Origin: Kitasatospora sp. NBC_00458
GTDB lineage: Bacteria > Actinomycetota > Actinomycetes > Streptomycetales > Streptomycetaceae
Direction: 5' to 3'
Length of the DNA: 64,000 nucleotides
Assembly: GCF_036013975.1 (NCBI RefSeq)
Contig: NZ_CP107904.1
Coordinates: 4,527,001 to 4,591,000, forward strand
Shown: piece after piece, positions 8,836 to 17,232 of the stretch
Layout of the letters: each line of letters opens with the position of its first letter
Numbering within the stretch: position 1 is the first letter of the stretch
Notes under the pieces: generated by a model
The model's input: only the letters and a program-made list of their open reading frames with translations
What the model was told of the DNA's origin: nothing
The model's database searches: none
Position numbers and translations under genes: made by a program

Positions 8836-10452
8836 TCAGTCCCGGGTCATGTCGACGAAGCGGGAGTAGTGGCCCTGGAAGGCCACCGTGATGGTGGCGG
8901 TGGGGCCGTTTCGGTGCTTGGCGACGATCAGGTCGGCCTCGCCGGCGCGCGGGGACTCCTTCTCGTAGGCGTCCTCGCGGTGGAGCAGGATGACCATGTC
9001 GGCGTCCTGCTCGATGGAGCCGGACTCACGCAGGTCGGAGACCATCGGCCGCTTGTCGGTGCGCTGTTCGGGACCACGGTTCAGCTGGGAGAGCGCGATC
9101 ACCGGGACCTCCAGCTCCTTGGCCAGCAGCTTCAGGTTTCGCGACATGTCGGAGACCTCCTGCTGGCGGTTCTCGGCCCGGCGGGAGCCTCCGGACTGCA
9201 TCAGCTGGAGGTAGTCGATGACGACCAGCTTGATGTCGTTGCGCTGCTTGAGCCGGCGGCACTTGGCGCGGATCTCCATCATCGACAGATTCGGCGAGTC
9301 GTCGATGAACAGCGGCGCCTCGCTGACGTCGGGCATCCGGCGGGCGACCCGGGTCCAGTCGTCGTCCGTCATGGAGCCGGAGCGCATGTGGTGCAGCGCC
9401 ACCCGGGCCTCGGCGGAGAGCAGGCGCATGGCGATCTCGTTGCGGCCCATTTCGAGCGAGAAGATCACGCTCGGCAGCTTGTGGTGGATCGAGCAGGCCC
9501 GGGCGAAGTCCAGCGCCAGGGTGGACTTTCCCATCGCGGGACGGGCCGCGATGACGATCATCTGGCCGGGGTGCAGGCCGTTGGTCAGGGCGTCGAAGTC
9601 GGCGAAGCCGGTCGGCACTCCGGACATCTGGCCGTTGCGGGAGCCGATCGACTCGATCTCGTCGAGGGCGCCCTCCATGATGTCGGCGAGCGGCGCGTAG
9701 TCCTCGTTGGTGCGCTGCTCGGTGACGGCGTAGATCTCCGCCTGGGCGGCGTTGACGATCTCGTCGACGTCGCCCTCGGCGGCGTACCCCATGCCGGCGA
9801 TCCGGGTACCGGCCTCGACCAGCCGGCGCAGCACCGCGCGCTCGTGGACGATCTCGGCGTAGTACTCGGCGTTGGCGGCGGTCGGGACGGAGTTGACCAG
9901 GGTGTGCAGGTAGCCGGGGCCGCCGACCCGCTGGAGCTCGCCGCGCTTGGTGAGCTCCCCGGCCACGGTGATCGGGTCGGCCGGCTCGCCGCGGGCGTAG
10001 AGGTCGAGGATCGCGCCGTGGATCAGCTCGTGCGCGGGCCGGTAGTAGTCGGCCGGCTTGAGCACCTCGACCACGTCGGCGATGGCGTCCTTGGAGAGCA
10101 GCATGCCGCCGAGGACGGACTGCTCGGCGGCGAGGTCCTGCGGGGGGACCCGCTCGAAGCCGTCGAGGCCGCCCTCGGCACGCTCGTCCTCGCCGTTCTG
10201 CCGCCGCTTGCCGCCGTCGCGCTGGAAGCCGCCGGAACCCCCGGACCCGCCGCCCTTGCCGCCCTTCTGGAAGCCGCCGGAGCCGCCCTGGCCCTGTCCG
10301 TCGCCGCGCGCGCGGGAGACCGGCAGCCGGTCCCCGGGGCCGTCCGGGAACGGGGCGTCGGCGAAGGCGCCGACGGGGAAGGGATCGTCGGCGGTCTGCC
10401 AGTCGTCCTCCGGCGGCGGGGCGTCGTGGTCGTCGTACTGGGGGCCGGTCAC
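8836..10452 (-). CDS. dnaB: Replicative DNA helicase
   Basis: 538-aa DnaB, the hexameric ring helicase that unwinds DNA at the fork. The N-terminal domain starts at VPPQDLAAEQSVLGGMLLS. The RecA-like domain has the Walker A AARPAMGKSTLALDFARA, Walker B VVIDYLQLM, and the conserved LSQLNRGPEQRTDKRP and IEQDADMVILLHR. No intein interrupts the motifs. About 100 extra N-terminal residues precede the conserved part and are rich in Gly, Asp, Pro and Lys (KGGKGGGSGGSGGF-like). GTG at 10452 is chosen for its GGGGAA ribosome-binding site. The gene is separated from the rpsF-ssb-rpsR-rplI operon by a MATE gene, and its leader holds a DnaA-box-like cluster. Confidence 0.95.
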   Translation of the reverse strand: MTGPQYDDHDAPPPEDDWQTADDPFPVGAFADAPFPDGPGDRLPVSRARGDGQGQGGSGGFQKGGKGGGSGGSGGFQRDGGKRRQNGEDERAEGGLDGFERVPPQDLAAEQSVLGGMLLSKDAIADVVEVLKPADYYRPAHELIHGAILDLYARGEPADPITVAGELTKRGELQRVGGPGYLHTLVNSVPTAANAEYYAEIVHERAVLRRLVEAGTRIAGMGYAAEGDVDEIVNAAQAEIYAVTEQRTNEDYAPLADIMEGALDEIESIGSRNGQMSGVPTGFADFDALTNGLHPGQMIVIAARPAMGKSTLALDFARACSIHHKLPSVIFSLEMGRNEIAMRLLSAEARVALHHMRSGSMTDDDWTRVARRMPDVSEAPLFIDDSPNLSMMEIRAKCRRLKQRNDIKLVVIDYLQLMQSGGSRRAENRQQEVSDMSRNLKLLAKELEVPVIALSQLNRGPEQRTDKRPMVSDLRESGSIEQDADMVILLHREDAYEKESPRAGEADLIVAKHRNGPTATITVAFQGHYSRFVDMTRD

Positions 10453-10639
10453 GCGTGTTCCCCGATCAGCGAGTGGTGCGAGTTGGAGCGGTCCTTGCCG
10501 GTGGCCGGCTGCGGCGGAGCCCGGTTTCCGCGCCACCGCATTTCTACGCCACCGCACCGACAAATCGGACGCCGGAGCGGGTGGGAGTGTCGGGCGGAGG
10601 GCCCACGCTAAGGCGCCGGGAGCCCTTCAGCCAAGGCGG
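10453..10639. other. dnaB leader, upstream part of the dnaB/MATE divergent region
   Basis: The whole dnaB-MATE intergenic stretch is 464 bp. This part holds the dnaB ribosome-binding site and presumably its promoter. No small gene is supported. Confidence 0.4.
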
Positions 10640-10728
10640 TTATCCACAGGGGGTGTGGACGAGCGGCCCACGACTGTGGAGAAGTGCCGCAAACCTGTGG
10701 ACGCCCCTGTGGAAAGCCCTGTGGATAA
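10640..10728. promoter_or_regulatory. Cluster of DnaA-box-like 9-mers upstream of dnaB
   Basis: Six DnaA-box-like words lie in 89 bp. They are TTATCCACA at 10640-10648 (plus); TCGTCCACA read on the minus strand at 10654-10662; TGTGGAGAA at 10675; TGTGGACGC at 10696; TGTGGAAAG at 10708; and a perfect TTATCCACA on the minus strand at 10720-10728. The outer two are perfect and convergent. Each TGTGGA core is visible directly; DnaA binding is inferred. The location suits regulation of dnaB or titration of DnaA about 40 kb from oriC. Confidence 0.65.
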
Positions 10729-10916
10729 CCAGACCATCGATCCACCGTCAACCCGCTGACCTGCGATTCCCCCGTCCCGGGGCTGTGCATGAGAAATTCT
10801 TCACACACAGCCGGGTGGCGGTGGACACAGACGCGGACGCCCCGGTCGCTCACACTTCCGAGTAAGTGATGAATACCCCTGGCACCTCTTACCTGTGGAT
10901 GAGTAGCCTTGACCCC

Positions 10917-12242
10917 ATGACCCTCACCACCGACCGCCGCCGGCACGACCGGGAGATCCTCGCCCTGGCCGTCCCGGCCTTCGGCGCCCTGGTCGCCGAG
11001 CCGCTCTTCCTGATGGCCGACTCGGCCGTCGTGGGCCACCTCGGCACCGCGCAGCTGGCCGGTGTCGGCGTCGCCTCGGCCGCGCTCACCACCGCCACCG
11101 GGGTCTTCGTCTTCCTCGCCTACGCCACCACCGCCGCGGTCGCCCGCCGGATCGGCGCCGGGGACCGCCGGGCCGCGGTCCAGCAGGGCATCGACGGCAT
11201 CTGGCTCGCGCTGCTGCTCTCCGCCGGGGTGGTCGTGCTGACCCTGCTGCTCGCCCCCTGGACGGCGGAGCTGCTGGGCGCCTCCCCGACGGCCGCCCCG
11301 TACGCGGTGACCTACCTGCGGATCAGTGCGCTGGGCATCCCGGCGGTCCTGATGGTGATGGCCGCCACCGGCGTGCTGCGCGGCCTCCAGGACACCCGGA
11401 CGCCGCTGCTGGTGGCCGTCGTCGGGTTCACCGCCAACCTCGGCCTGAACGTCGGCCTGGTGTACGGCGCCGGGCTGGGGGTGGCCGGTTCCGCCTGGGG
11501 TACCGTCCTGGCGCAGACCGGGATGGCCGCCGCCTACCTGTACGTGGTGGTGCGCGGCGCCCGTCGCGAGCGGGCCTCGCTGCGGCCGGACGCGGCCGGG
11601 ATCCGGGCGTGCGCGAAGGCCGGCGGGCCGCTGATGGTCCGCACCCTGAGCCTGCGCGCCATCCTGATGATCGCCACCGCGGTCGCCGCCGGGCTCGGCG
11701 ACGACCAGATGGCGGCGCACCAGATCGCCATGACGGTCTTCCTCTTCATCGCCTTCGCGCTGGACGCGATCGCGATCGCCGGCCAGGCCATCATCGGCCG
11801 CTACCTGGGCGCCGGGGACGTCCCCGGCGCCAGGGCGGCCACCCGGCGGATGATCGAGTGGGGCGTCGGCGCCGGCGTGCTGCTCGGACTGCTGGTCGTG
11901 GTCGCCCGGCCGCTGTACGTCCCGCTGTTCACCCCGGACCCGCAGGTGCAGGCCCAGCTGGACACCGCACTGCTGCTGCTCGCGCTCTGCCAGCCCGTGG
12001 CCGGCCTGGTCTTCGTCCTGGACGGGGTGCTGATGGGCGCCGGCGACGGCCCCTACCTGGCCTGGGCGATGCTCGGCACGCTGGCGGTCTTCGCGCCGGC
12101 CGCCCTCGCGGTGCCGGCCTCCGGCACCGGCCTGGCCGGGCTCTGGTGGGCGATGAACCTGTTCATGCTGGTCCGCGGCGGCTTCCTCACCTGGCGGGCG
12201 CGGAGCGGCCGGTGGCTGGTCACCGGAGCGGTCCGGAGCTGA
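10917..12242 (+). CDS. MATE family efflux transporter
   Basis: 441-aa polytopic membrane protein of the multidrug and toxic compound extrusion (DinF-like) family, with about 12 predicted membrane spans. It opens with REILALAVPAFGALVAEPLFLMADSAVVGHLG (segments of the MATE N-lobe), has the second-lobe repeat near PLMVRTLSLRAILM, and contains AGLGDDQMAAHQIAM. Export of cationic drugs coupled to H+ or Na+ is the family role; the substrate is unknown. The ATG at 10917 has no ribosome-binding site, but TAGCCT (10904-10909) ends 7 nt upstream, which suggests a leaderless transcript. It is conserved between dnaB and rplI in streptomycetes. Confidence 0.9.
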   Translation: MTLTTDRRRHDREILALAVPAFGALVAEPLFLMADSAVVGHLGTAQLAGVGVASAALTTATGVFVFLAYATTAAVARRIGAGDRRAAVQQGIDGIWLALLLSAGVVVLTLLLAPWTAELLGASPTAAPYAVTYLRISALGIPAVLMVMAATGVLRGLQDTRTPLLVAVVGFTANLGLNVGLVYGAGLGVAGSAWGTVLAQTGMAAAYLYVVVRGARRERASLRPDAAGIRACAKAGGPLMVRTLSLRAILMIATAVAAGLGDDQMAAHQIAMTVFLFIAFALDAIAIAGQAIIGRYLGAGDVPGARAATRRMIEWGVGAGVLLGLLVVVARPLYVPLFTPDPQVQAQLDTALLLLALCQPVAGLVFVLDGVLMGAGDGPYLAWAMLGTLAVFAPAALAVPASGTGLAGLWWAMNLFMLVRGGFLTWRARSGRWLVTGAVRS

Positions 12243-12334
12243 GGCCGGGCCGCCCCGCCACCGGGACCGCAACCGCCCACGACCGCAGCCGCAACCGCCC
12301 ACGACCGGGACCGGGAGCACCCAGGGAAACGACC

Positions 12335-12369
12335 GAGGGCCGGTCCCCCGCACGGGGGGACCGGCCCTC
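12335..12369. terminator. Bidirectional terminator between the MATE gene and rplI
   Basis: Perfect 15-bp stem with a 5-nt loop lying between two converging genes (MATE on plus, rplI on minus). Confidence 0.7.
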
Positions 12370-12401
12370 AGGGCACTGCTACGGAGCTGTCGCTACCGGG
12401 T

Positions 12402-12848
12402 TCAGGCGGCGACGACGGCGACGTCGAGGTTGGCCTGGACGTCGGAGTGCAGCTTGACCGAGACCTTGTGGGTGCCCACGGTCTTGATCGGCGAGGCGAT
12501 CGCGACGGCGCGCTTGTCCACCACCGGGCCGCCGGCGGCCTTGATGGCCTCGACGACGTCGGCCTGGGTCACCGAGCCGAACAGACGGCCGGCCTCGCCC
12601 GAGCGAACGGCCAGCTTGACCTGGACGCCCTCAAGCTTGCCCTTGACCTCGTTGGCGGCCTCAAGGGTCTGGATCTCGTGGATCTTGCGGGCGCGACGGA
12701 TGGCGTCGACGTCCTTCTGGCCGCCCTTGGTCCAGCGGATGGCGTAGCCACGCGGGACCAGGTAGTTGCGGGCGTAGCCGTCCTTGACCTCGACGACCTC
12801 GCCGGCGGAGCCGAGACCCGGCACCTCGTGCGTGAGGATGATCTTCAT
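12402..12848 (-). CDS. rplI: 50S ribosomal protein L9
   Basis: 148-aa bL9. The N-terminal domain [36 protein letters not shown] matches the family (seen in consecutive parts), including the GxARNYLxPxGxA motif. A long connecting helix (about 45-75) and the C-terminal rRNA-binding domain follow. The length is normal. It is the last gene of the rpsF-ssb-rpsR-rplI operon, 17 bp after rpsR. Confidence 0.97.
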   Translation of the reverse strand: MKIILTHEVPGLGSAGEVVEVKDGYARNYLVPRGYAIRWTKGGQKDVDAIRRARKIHEIQTLEAANEVKGKLEGVQVKLAVRSGEAGRLFGSVTQADVVEAIKAAGGPVVDKRAVAIASPIKTVGTHKVSVKLHSDVQANLDVAVVAA

Positions 12849-12865
12849 TACTTGGTCACCCTCTC

Positions 12866-13102
12866 TTAGCGCGCGGTGCTGGTGTAGGGCAGCAGCGCCA
12901 TCTCACGGCTGTTCTTCACGGCCGTGGCGACGTCACGCTGGTGCTGGGTGCAGTTGCCGGTGACCCGGCGGGCACGGATCTTGCCACGGTCGGAGATGAA
13001 CTTCCGCAGCAGGTTCGTGTCCTTGTAGTCAACGTAGTTGACCTTGTCCTTGCAGAAGACGCAAACCTTCTTCTTCGGCTTGCGAGCAGGCGGCTTCGCC
13101 AT
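12866..13102 (-). CDS. rpsR: 30S ribosomal protein S18
   Basis: 78-aa bS18 that binds the small-subunit platform beside S6. It carries CVFC near the N-terminus and NCTQHQ later, so this is the cysteine-containing (zinc-ribbon-like) form rather than a zinc-independent paralogue. ATG at 13102 ([14 protein letters not shown]) is chosen over an in-frame upstream ATG at 13114 because GGAG lies about 8 nt before it and the start matches homologues. Confidence 0.96.
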   Translation of the reverse strand: MAKPPARKPKKKVCVFCKDKVNYVDYKDTNLLRKFISDRGKIRARRVTGNCTQHQRDVATAVKNSREMALLPYTSTAR

Positions 13103-13181
13103 TGTGTGCTCCATTTGGGGTTCACGGCCGGGCGGGCGTCCGAGGACGCCGGCGGCCCGGCCGCACGAAATCTGTCAGCTC

Positions 13182-13799
13182 TTAGAACGGGGGCTCTTCC
13201 GAGAAACCGCCACCGGCCGGGGCACCCCAGCCGCCGCCGCCACCCTGGTTGTTGCCACCAGAGGAGGGGGCGCTGGACGCCCACGGGTCGTCGGAGGGAC
13301 CGGACTGACCGCCGCCGGAGTTTCCACCCCAGCCGCCGCCGCCCTGCTGGCCGCCACCGCCGCCCCAGTTGCCACCGCCCTGGCCGCCGCCCTGCGGGCC
13401 GCCGCCGAAGCCGCCGCCGCCGGGAGCACCGGACCGGTTGGCCCGGGTGACCTTCGCGGTCGCCGAGCGCAGGCTCGGACCGACCTCGTCGACCTCGACC
13501 TCGAAGACCGTCCGCTTCTCGCCTTCCTTGGTCTCGTAAGACCGCTGGCGCAGTCGGCCCTGCACGATGACGCGCATGCCGCGCTGCAGCGACTCGGCCA
13601 CGTTCTCCGCCGGCTGCCGCCAGACGTTGCACGTGAGGAAGAGGCTCTCGCCGTCCTTCCACTCGTTCGTCTGACGGTCGAAGGTGCGGGGGGTGGACGC
13701 GATACGGAACTTCGCGACCGCCGCACCCGACGGGGTGAAGCGCAGCTCGGGGTCGTCGACGAGATTGCCGACGAGGGTGATGACGGTCTCGCCTGCCAT
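13182..13799 (-). CDS. ssb: Single-stranded DNA-binding protein
   Basis: 205-aa SSB. The OB-fold occupies about residues 1-110 and begins [21 protein letters not shown]. It is followed by a Gly/Gln-rich disordered linker, and an acidic tip ending SEEPPF replaces the canonical DDDIPF interaction tail. It protects ssDNA at forks and recruits partners through the tip. It sits between rpsF and rpsR as in most bacteria, which links it to ribosomal protein expression. A parS site lies in the 109 bp between rpsF and ssb. Confidence 0.97.
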   Translation of the reverse strand: MAGETVITLVGNLVDDPELRFTPSGAAVAKFRIASTPRTFDRQTNEWKDGESLFLTCNVWRQPAENVAESLQRGMRVIVQGRLRQRSYETKEGEKRTVFEVEVDEVGPSLRSATAKVTRANRSGAPGGGGFGGGPQGGGQGGGNWGGGGGQQGGGGWGGNSGGGQSGPSDDPWASSAPSSGGNNQGGGGGWGAPAGGGFSEEPPF

Positions 13800-13837
13800 G
13801 GTGGTGATGACCTCTCGGGAAGATGTCCGTTCACCGT

Positions 13838-13853
13838 TGTTTCACGTGAAACA
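13838..13853. other. parS site (perfect 16-mer)
   Basis: TGTTTCACGTGAAACA, the ParB-binding palindrome, lies between rpsF and ssb. The flanking bases extend the palindrome to about 24 bp (CCGT/ACGG arms). Of the eight sites found, it is the farthest from oriC. Confidence 0.95.
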
Positions 13854-13895
13854 ACGGTCGCGAGCTACCCGAGACCCGAAGGCCTCAGAGGTGGC

Positions 13896-14186
13896 TCAGT
13901 GGGTGTCCGGGCGCAGGACCTTGGTCCGCAGAACCGACTCGCTCAGGCCAAGCTGGCGGTCGAGCTCCTTGACGACCGCAGGGGTGGCCTGCAGGTCGAT
14001 GACCGAGTAGATGCCCTCGGACTGCTTGTTGATCTCGTAAGCCAGACGGCGGCGACCCCAGGTGTCGACCTTCTCGACCTTGCCACCGCCGTTGCGGACG
14101 ACGGCGAGGAAGCTCTCGATCAGGGGGGAGACAGCGCGCTCCTCGACCGACGGGTCGAGGATGACCATCAGCTCGTAGTGACGCAT
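13896..14186 (-). CDS. rpsF: 30S ribosomal protein S6
   Basis: 96-aa bS6 ([18 protein letters not shown]), with the family motifs [11 protein letters not shown] and [10 protein letters not shown]. It binds the central domain of 16S rRNA together with S18. The start at 14186 is fixed by an excellent AGGAGGTG ribosome-binding site. It is the first gene of the rpsF-ssb-rpsR-rplI operon. Confidence 0.97.
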   Translation of the reverse strand: MRHYELMVILDPSVEERAVSPLIESFLAVVRNGGGKVEKVDTWGRRRLAYEINKQSEGIYSVIDLQATPAVVKELDRQLGLSESVLRTKVLRPDTH

Positions 14187-14366
14187 GAGTAACCCACCTC
14201 CTTTGGACTCAGCGGCCACGGTCTCTCCGTGGCAGGAGGGTTGTGCAGCGTCGGCACCGGAGCAGTGACGACACCGGCTCACCGTAGCGGCCGGGTCCGA
14301 CAGTGCCGCCCCGCTCACCCGCTGGAGGGCAGAGGAAGGCACAACTACACCAGTGCAGACGGCACA

Positions 14367-14395
14367 GCCTACCTGCACCCGGACGGCCGAACAAA
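14367..14395 (-). promoter_or_regulatory. Putative housekeeping promoter of the rpsF operon
   Basis: On the minus strand TTGTTC (-35) and TAGGCT (-10) are separated by 17 bp, placing a start about 175 bp upstream of rpsF. The hexamers match the HrdB-type pattern. The rest of the 300-bp rpsF/membrane-protein intergenic stretch holds no visible gene. Confidence 0.5.
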
Positions 14396-14486
14396 ATGCA
14401 TAGGGGTTGTGAGACCCGCCCAACCGCCGCAATCTGGACGGAACGGGTTCCCTGCCCGTTCGTCCCCTCGCCAGGAGGTGGGACTC

Positions 14487-14786
14487 ATGGCCCAGACCAT
14501 CCACCGGATGCCCGCCCTCACCCTGAACACCGACGGCCACCCGCACCCGAGGGAGAACGCCCTGGTGGGCGTCACCGCCGTCCTCGGCGTCATCTCCTTC
14601 GTCACCTCGTTCTTCCACAACCTGCACCTGCTGACCTCGTGGACCGGCCTGTTCGGGATCGCCGCGGGCCTGCTGGGGGTGTTCATCTCCGTCACCACGG
14701 CGGAGCGGTTCATCCTCATGGTCGCGCTCGGCGCCTCGGCCGTCGGCTTCTACCTCGGAATGGCGCGCGGAGGCCTCTGGGGTTGA
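14487..14786 (+). CDS. Small membrane protein of unknown function
   Basis: 99-aa protein with a short hydrophilic N-terminus and three likely membrane spans (about residues 26-46, 51-70 and 75-92; [50 protein letters not shown]). The start is fixed by CCAGGAGGTG just upstream of the ATG at 14487. It is divergent from rpsF. I do not recognise the family, and no catalytic residues are apparent. Confidence 0.75.
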   Translation: MAQTIHRMPALTLNTDGHPHPRENALVGVTAVLGVISFVTSFFHNLHLLTSWTGLFGIAAGLLGVFISVTTAERFILMVALGASAVGFYLGMARGGLWG

Positions 14787-14950
14787 CCGCCCCGCGCGAG
14801 GAACCCTCAGCGCCCCCGTCGCGTACCTACCTAAGGCGGACCGGTACGAGACGGGGGCGCCGCCGCGCCCGCAGCCCCGGGGGCCCCGGACGATAAGGTC
14901 ACCCCGAGAAACCAGGGCCCACCGCAGCCCGACGACGAGGAGCACCGAGC

Positions 14951-16069
14951 ATGAGCCTGCGCCTGAGGACGATCACCCGCGAGGAGCACCTCGCCTTCAT
15001 CAGGAGCCGCGCCTCGGCCAGCCACATGCAGGTGCCGTCCTGGGGCGATGTGAAGGCCGAGTGGCGCTCCGAGTCGATCGGCTGGTTCGACCAGTCCAAC
15101 CAGCTCGTCGGCGCCGGCCTGGTGCTCTACCGGCAGCTGCCCAAGGTCAAGCGCTACCTGGCCTACCTGCCCGAGGGCCCGGTGATCGACTGGTTCGACC
15201 GCGACCTCGACCGCTGGCTGCAGCCGATGCTGGCCCACCTGAAGTCGCAGGGCGCCTTCTCCGTGAAGATGGGCCCGCCGGTGGTCATCCGCCGCTGGAA
15301 CGCGCCGACCATCAAGGAGGCCATCGCCGTCAAGGAGGCCAAGCGCCTGCGCGACGTCGAGGCCGACTGGTACGAACCGCGCGCCTTCGAGGTGGCCGAC
15401 CGGCTGCGCAAGGCCGGCTGGCTCCAGGGCGAGGACGGCGGCGCCGGCTTCGGCGACGTCCAGCCGCGCTACGTCTTCCAGGTGCCGCTGGCCAACCGCT
15501 CGCTGGACGACATCCAGAAGGGCTTCAACCAGCTCTGGCGCCGCAACATCAAGAAGGCCGAGAAGAGCGGCGTCGAGGTGATCCAGGGCGGCTACGACGA
15601 GCTGCCGATCTTCCACCAGCTGTACCTGGTGACCGCCGAGCGCGACCGGTTCACCCCGCGCCCGCTGTCCTACTTCCAGCGGATGTGGAAGGCCCTCACC
15701 GCCGAGGACCCGAACCGCATGCGGCTCTACATCGCCTACCACGAGGGCGAGCCGCTGGCCGCCACCACGATGCTCGTGGTCGGCGAGCACGTCTGGTACT
15801 CCTACGGCGCCTCCGCCAACCACAAGCGCGAGGTCAAGCCGTCCAACGCCATCCAGTGGCGGATGATGCGCGACTCGTACGCGCTCGGCGGCGGGGTGTA
15901 CGACCTGCGCGGCATCTCCGACACCCTGGACGAGAACGACCACCTGTTCGGCCTGATCCAGTTCAAGGTCGGCACCGGCGGCCAGGCCGCCGAGTACCTC
16001 GGCGAGTGGGACTACCCGCTCAACAAGCTGCTGCACAAGGCGCTCGACCTCTACATGTCGCGCCGCTGA
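14951..16069 (+). CDS. femX: FemX-type lipid II aminoacyltransferase
   Basis: 372-aa FemABX protein with two GNAT-like lobes. The N-terminus ([15 protein letters not shown]) and the central [16 protein letters not shown] plus C-terminal [18 protein letters not shown] are characteristic of peptidoglycan branch-forming peptidyltransferases. In Streptomyces coelicolor FemX uses Gly-tRNA to add the glycine branch to the diaminopimelate of the stem peptide; the same role is inferred here. A family coiled coil between lobes is not obvious. GAGGAG precedes the ATG. It is followed after 58 bp by the alanine-racemase-like gene, probably in one transcript. Confidence 0.88.
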   Translation: MSLRLRTITREEHLAFIRSRASASHMQVPSWGDVKAEWRSESIGWFDQSNQLVGAGLVLYRQLPKVKRYLAYLPEGPVIDWFDRDLDRWLQPMLAHLKSQGAFSVKMGPPVVIRRWNAPTIKEAIAVKEAKRLRDVEADWYEPRAFEVADRLRKAGWLQGEDGGAGFGDVQPRYVFQVPLANRSLDDIQKGFNQLWRRNIKKAEKSGVEVIQGGYDELPIFHQLYLVTAERDRFTPRPLSYFQRMWKALTAEDPNRMRLYIAYHEGEPLAATTMLVVGEHVWYSYGASANHKREVKPSNAIQWRMMRDSYALGGGVYDLRGISDTLDENDHLFGLIQFKVGTGGQAAEYLGEWDYPLNKLLHKALDLYMSRR

Positions 16070-16127
16070 GCGGCAGCGCCCCCGCCGCCGAGCCGCCCGT
16101 GCCCAACACCCTCTGGGAGATGACCCG

Positions 16128-17162
16128 ATGACGCTGTCGCTCTACCTCGACACCGAACGCTGGCGCACCCACCAGCGCTCCGTCCTGGCCGAGTTCCCCG
16201 GCCTGGTGCCGGTGGCGAAGGGCAACGGCTACGGACTGGGCAACCACCGCCTCGCCGAGGAGGCGACCCTCCTCGGCACCGGCATGCTGGCGGTCGGCAC
16301 CGCCTACGAGGCGGCGGACGCGGCCGACTGGTACGGCGGCGAGCTCCTGGTGCTCACCCCGTACCGGATCGGCGAGGAGGCGCTGCCGCTGCCGCACGCC
16401 CGGGTGATCCGGACGGTGGCCAGCGTCGACGGGGTGCGCGCGCTGCACGGCGCCCGGGTGGTCGTGGAGTGCATGACCACCATGCGCCGGCACGGCGTCT
16501 CGGCGGCCGACCTCCCGCTGGTCGCCGCCGAGCTGGACGGCGTCTCCTTCGAGGGCCTCGCCCTGCACCTGCCGATGGACCGGCCGGACGGCTCCAGCCC
16601 GGTCGAGGAGGTCGCGTACTGGGTGGACACCGCCCGGGCCGCCGGGGTGCCGGTGCACACCGTCTACGTCAGCCACCTCGGCGCGGCCGGCATGGAGCAG
16701 CTGGCCCAGCGCTACCCGGGCACCGTGTTCCGGGCCCGGATCGGCACCCGGCTCTGGCTGGGCGACCACGGTGCGCTGGAGGTCAGGGCGACGGTGCTGG
16801 ACGTCACCCCGATCGGCAAGGGCGAGCGCTACGGCTACCGCCAGCACCCGGCGCCCGCCGACGGCCACCTCCTGGTGGTCGCCGGCGGCACCGCGCACGG
16901 CATCGGCCTGGAGGCGCCCAAGTACGTGCAGGGCATGTCCTCGCGGGCCAAGGGCATCGCCCGGGCCGGCCTGGCGACCGTCAACAAGACCAAGTCGCCC
17001 TACAACTGGGCGGGCAAGCAGCTCTGGTTCGCCGAGCCGCCGCACATGCAGGTCTCCCTGCTGCTCCTGGACGGCGAGACCAAGCCGCCGGCGGTCGGTG
17101 ACGAGCTCGGCCTCCAGGTGCGGCACACCACCACGCACTTCGACCGCGTGGTGGACCGCTGA
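16128..17162 (+). CDS. Alanine-racemase-like PLP-dependent protein
   Basis: 344-aa protein with a fold-type III PLP barrel. VPVAKGNGYGLG (Lys31) corresponds to the PLP-lysine motif of alanine racemases. A DVTPIGKGERYGYRQ stretch introduces the C-terminal beta domain. The usual second-domain signature carrying the catalytic tyrosine (SMDQ region) is not recognisable; instead the end contains EPPHMQVSLLLL. It may therefore racemise an amino acid other than alanine, or may not be a racemase. Its conserved place directly after femX suggests work on cell-wall amino acids. The ATG at 16128 has GGGAG upstream. Confidence 0.78.
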   Translation: MTLSLYLDTERWRTHQRSVLAEFPGLVPVAKGNGYGLGNHRLAEEATLLGTGMLAVGTAYEAADAADWYGGELLVLTPYRIGEEALPLPHARVIRTVASVDGVRALHGARVVVECMTTMRRHGVSAADLPLVAAELDGVSFEGLALHLPMDRPDGSSPVEEVAYWVDTARAAGVPVHTVYVSHLGAAGMEQLAQRYPGTVFRARIGTRLWLGDHGALEVRATVLDVTPIGKGERYGYRQHPAPADGHLLVVAGGTAHGIGLEAPKYVQGMSSRAKGIARAGLATVNKTKSPYNWAGKQLWFAEPPHMQVSLLLLDGETKPPAVGDELGLQVRHTTTHFDRVVDR

Positions 17163-17170
17163 ACGACACC

Positions 17171-17204
17171 GGCCCCCGGCGCCCGGACGGGCACCGGGGG
17201 CCGG
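17171..17204. terminator. Hairpin between the racemase-like gene and the convergent glycosyltransferase gene
   Basis: Near-perfect 14-bp stem (one mismatch) with a 4-nt loop just downstream of the plus-strand stop. It probably serves both converging genes. Confidence 0.6.
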
Positions 17205-17232
17205 GGGCCGGAAGCCGTGGCGGCTCCGCCGG

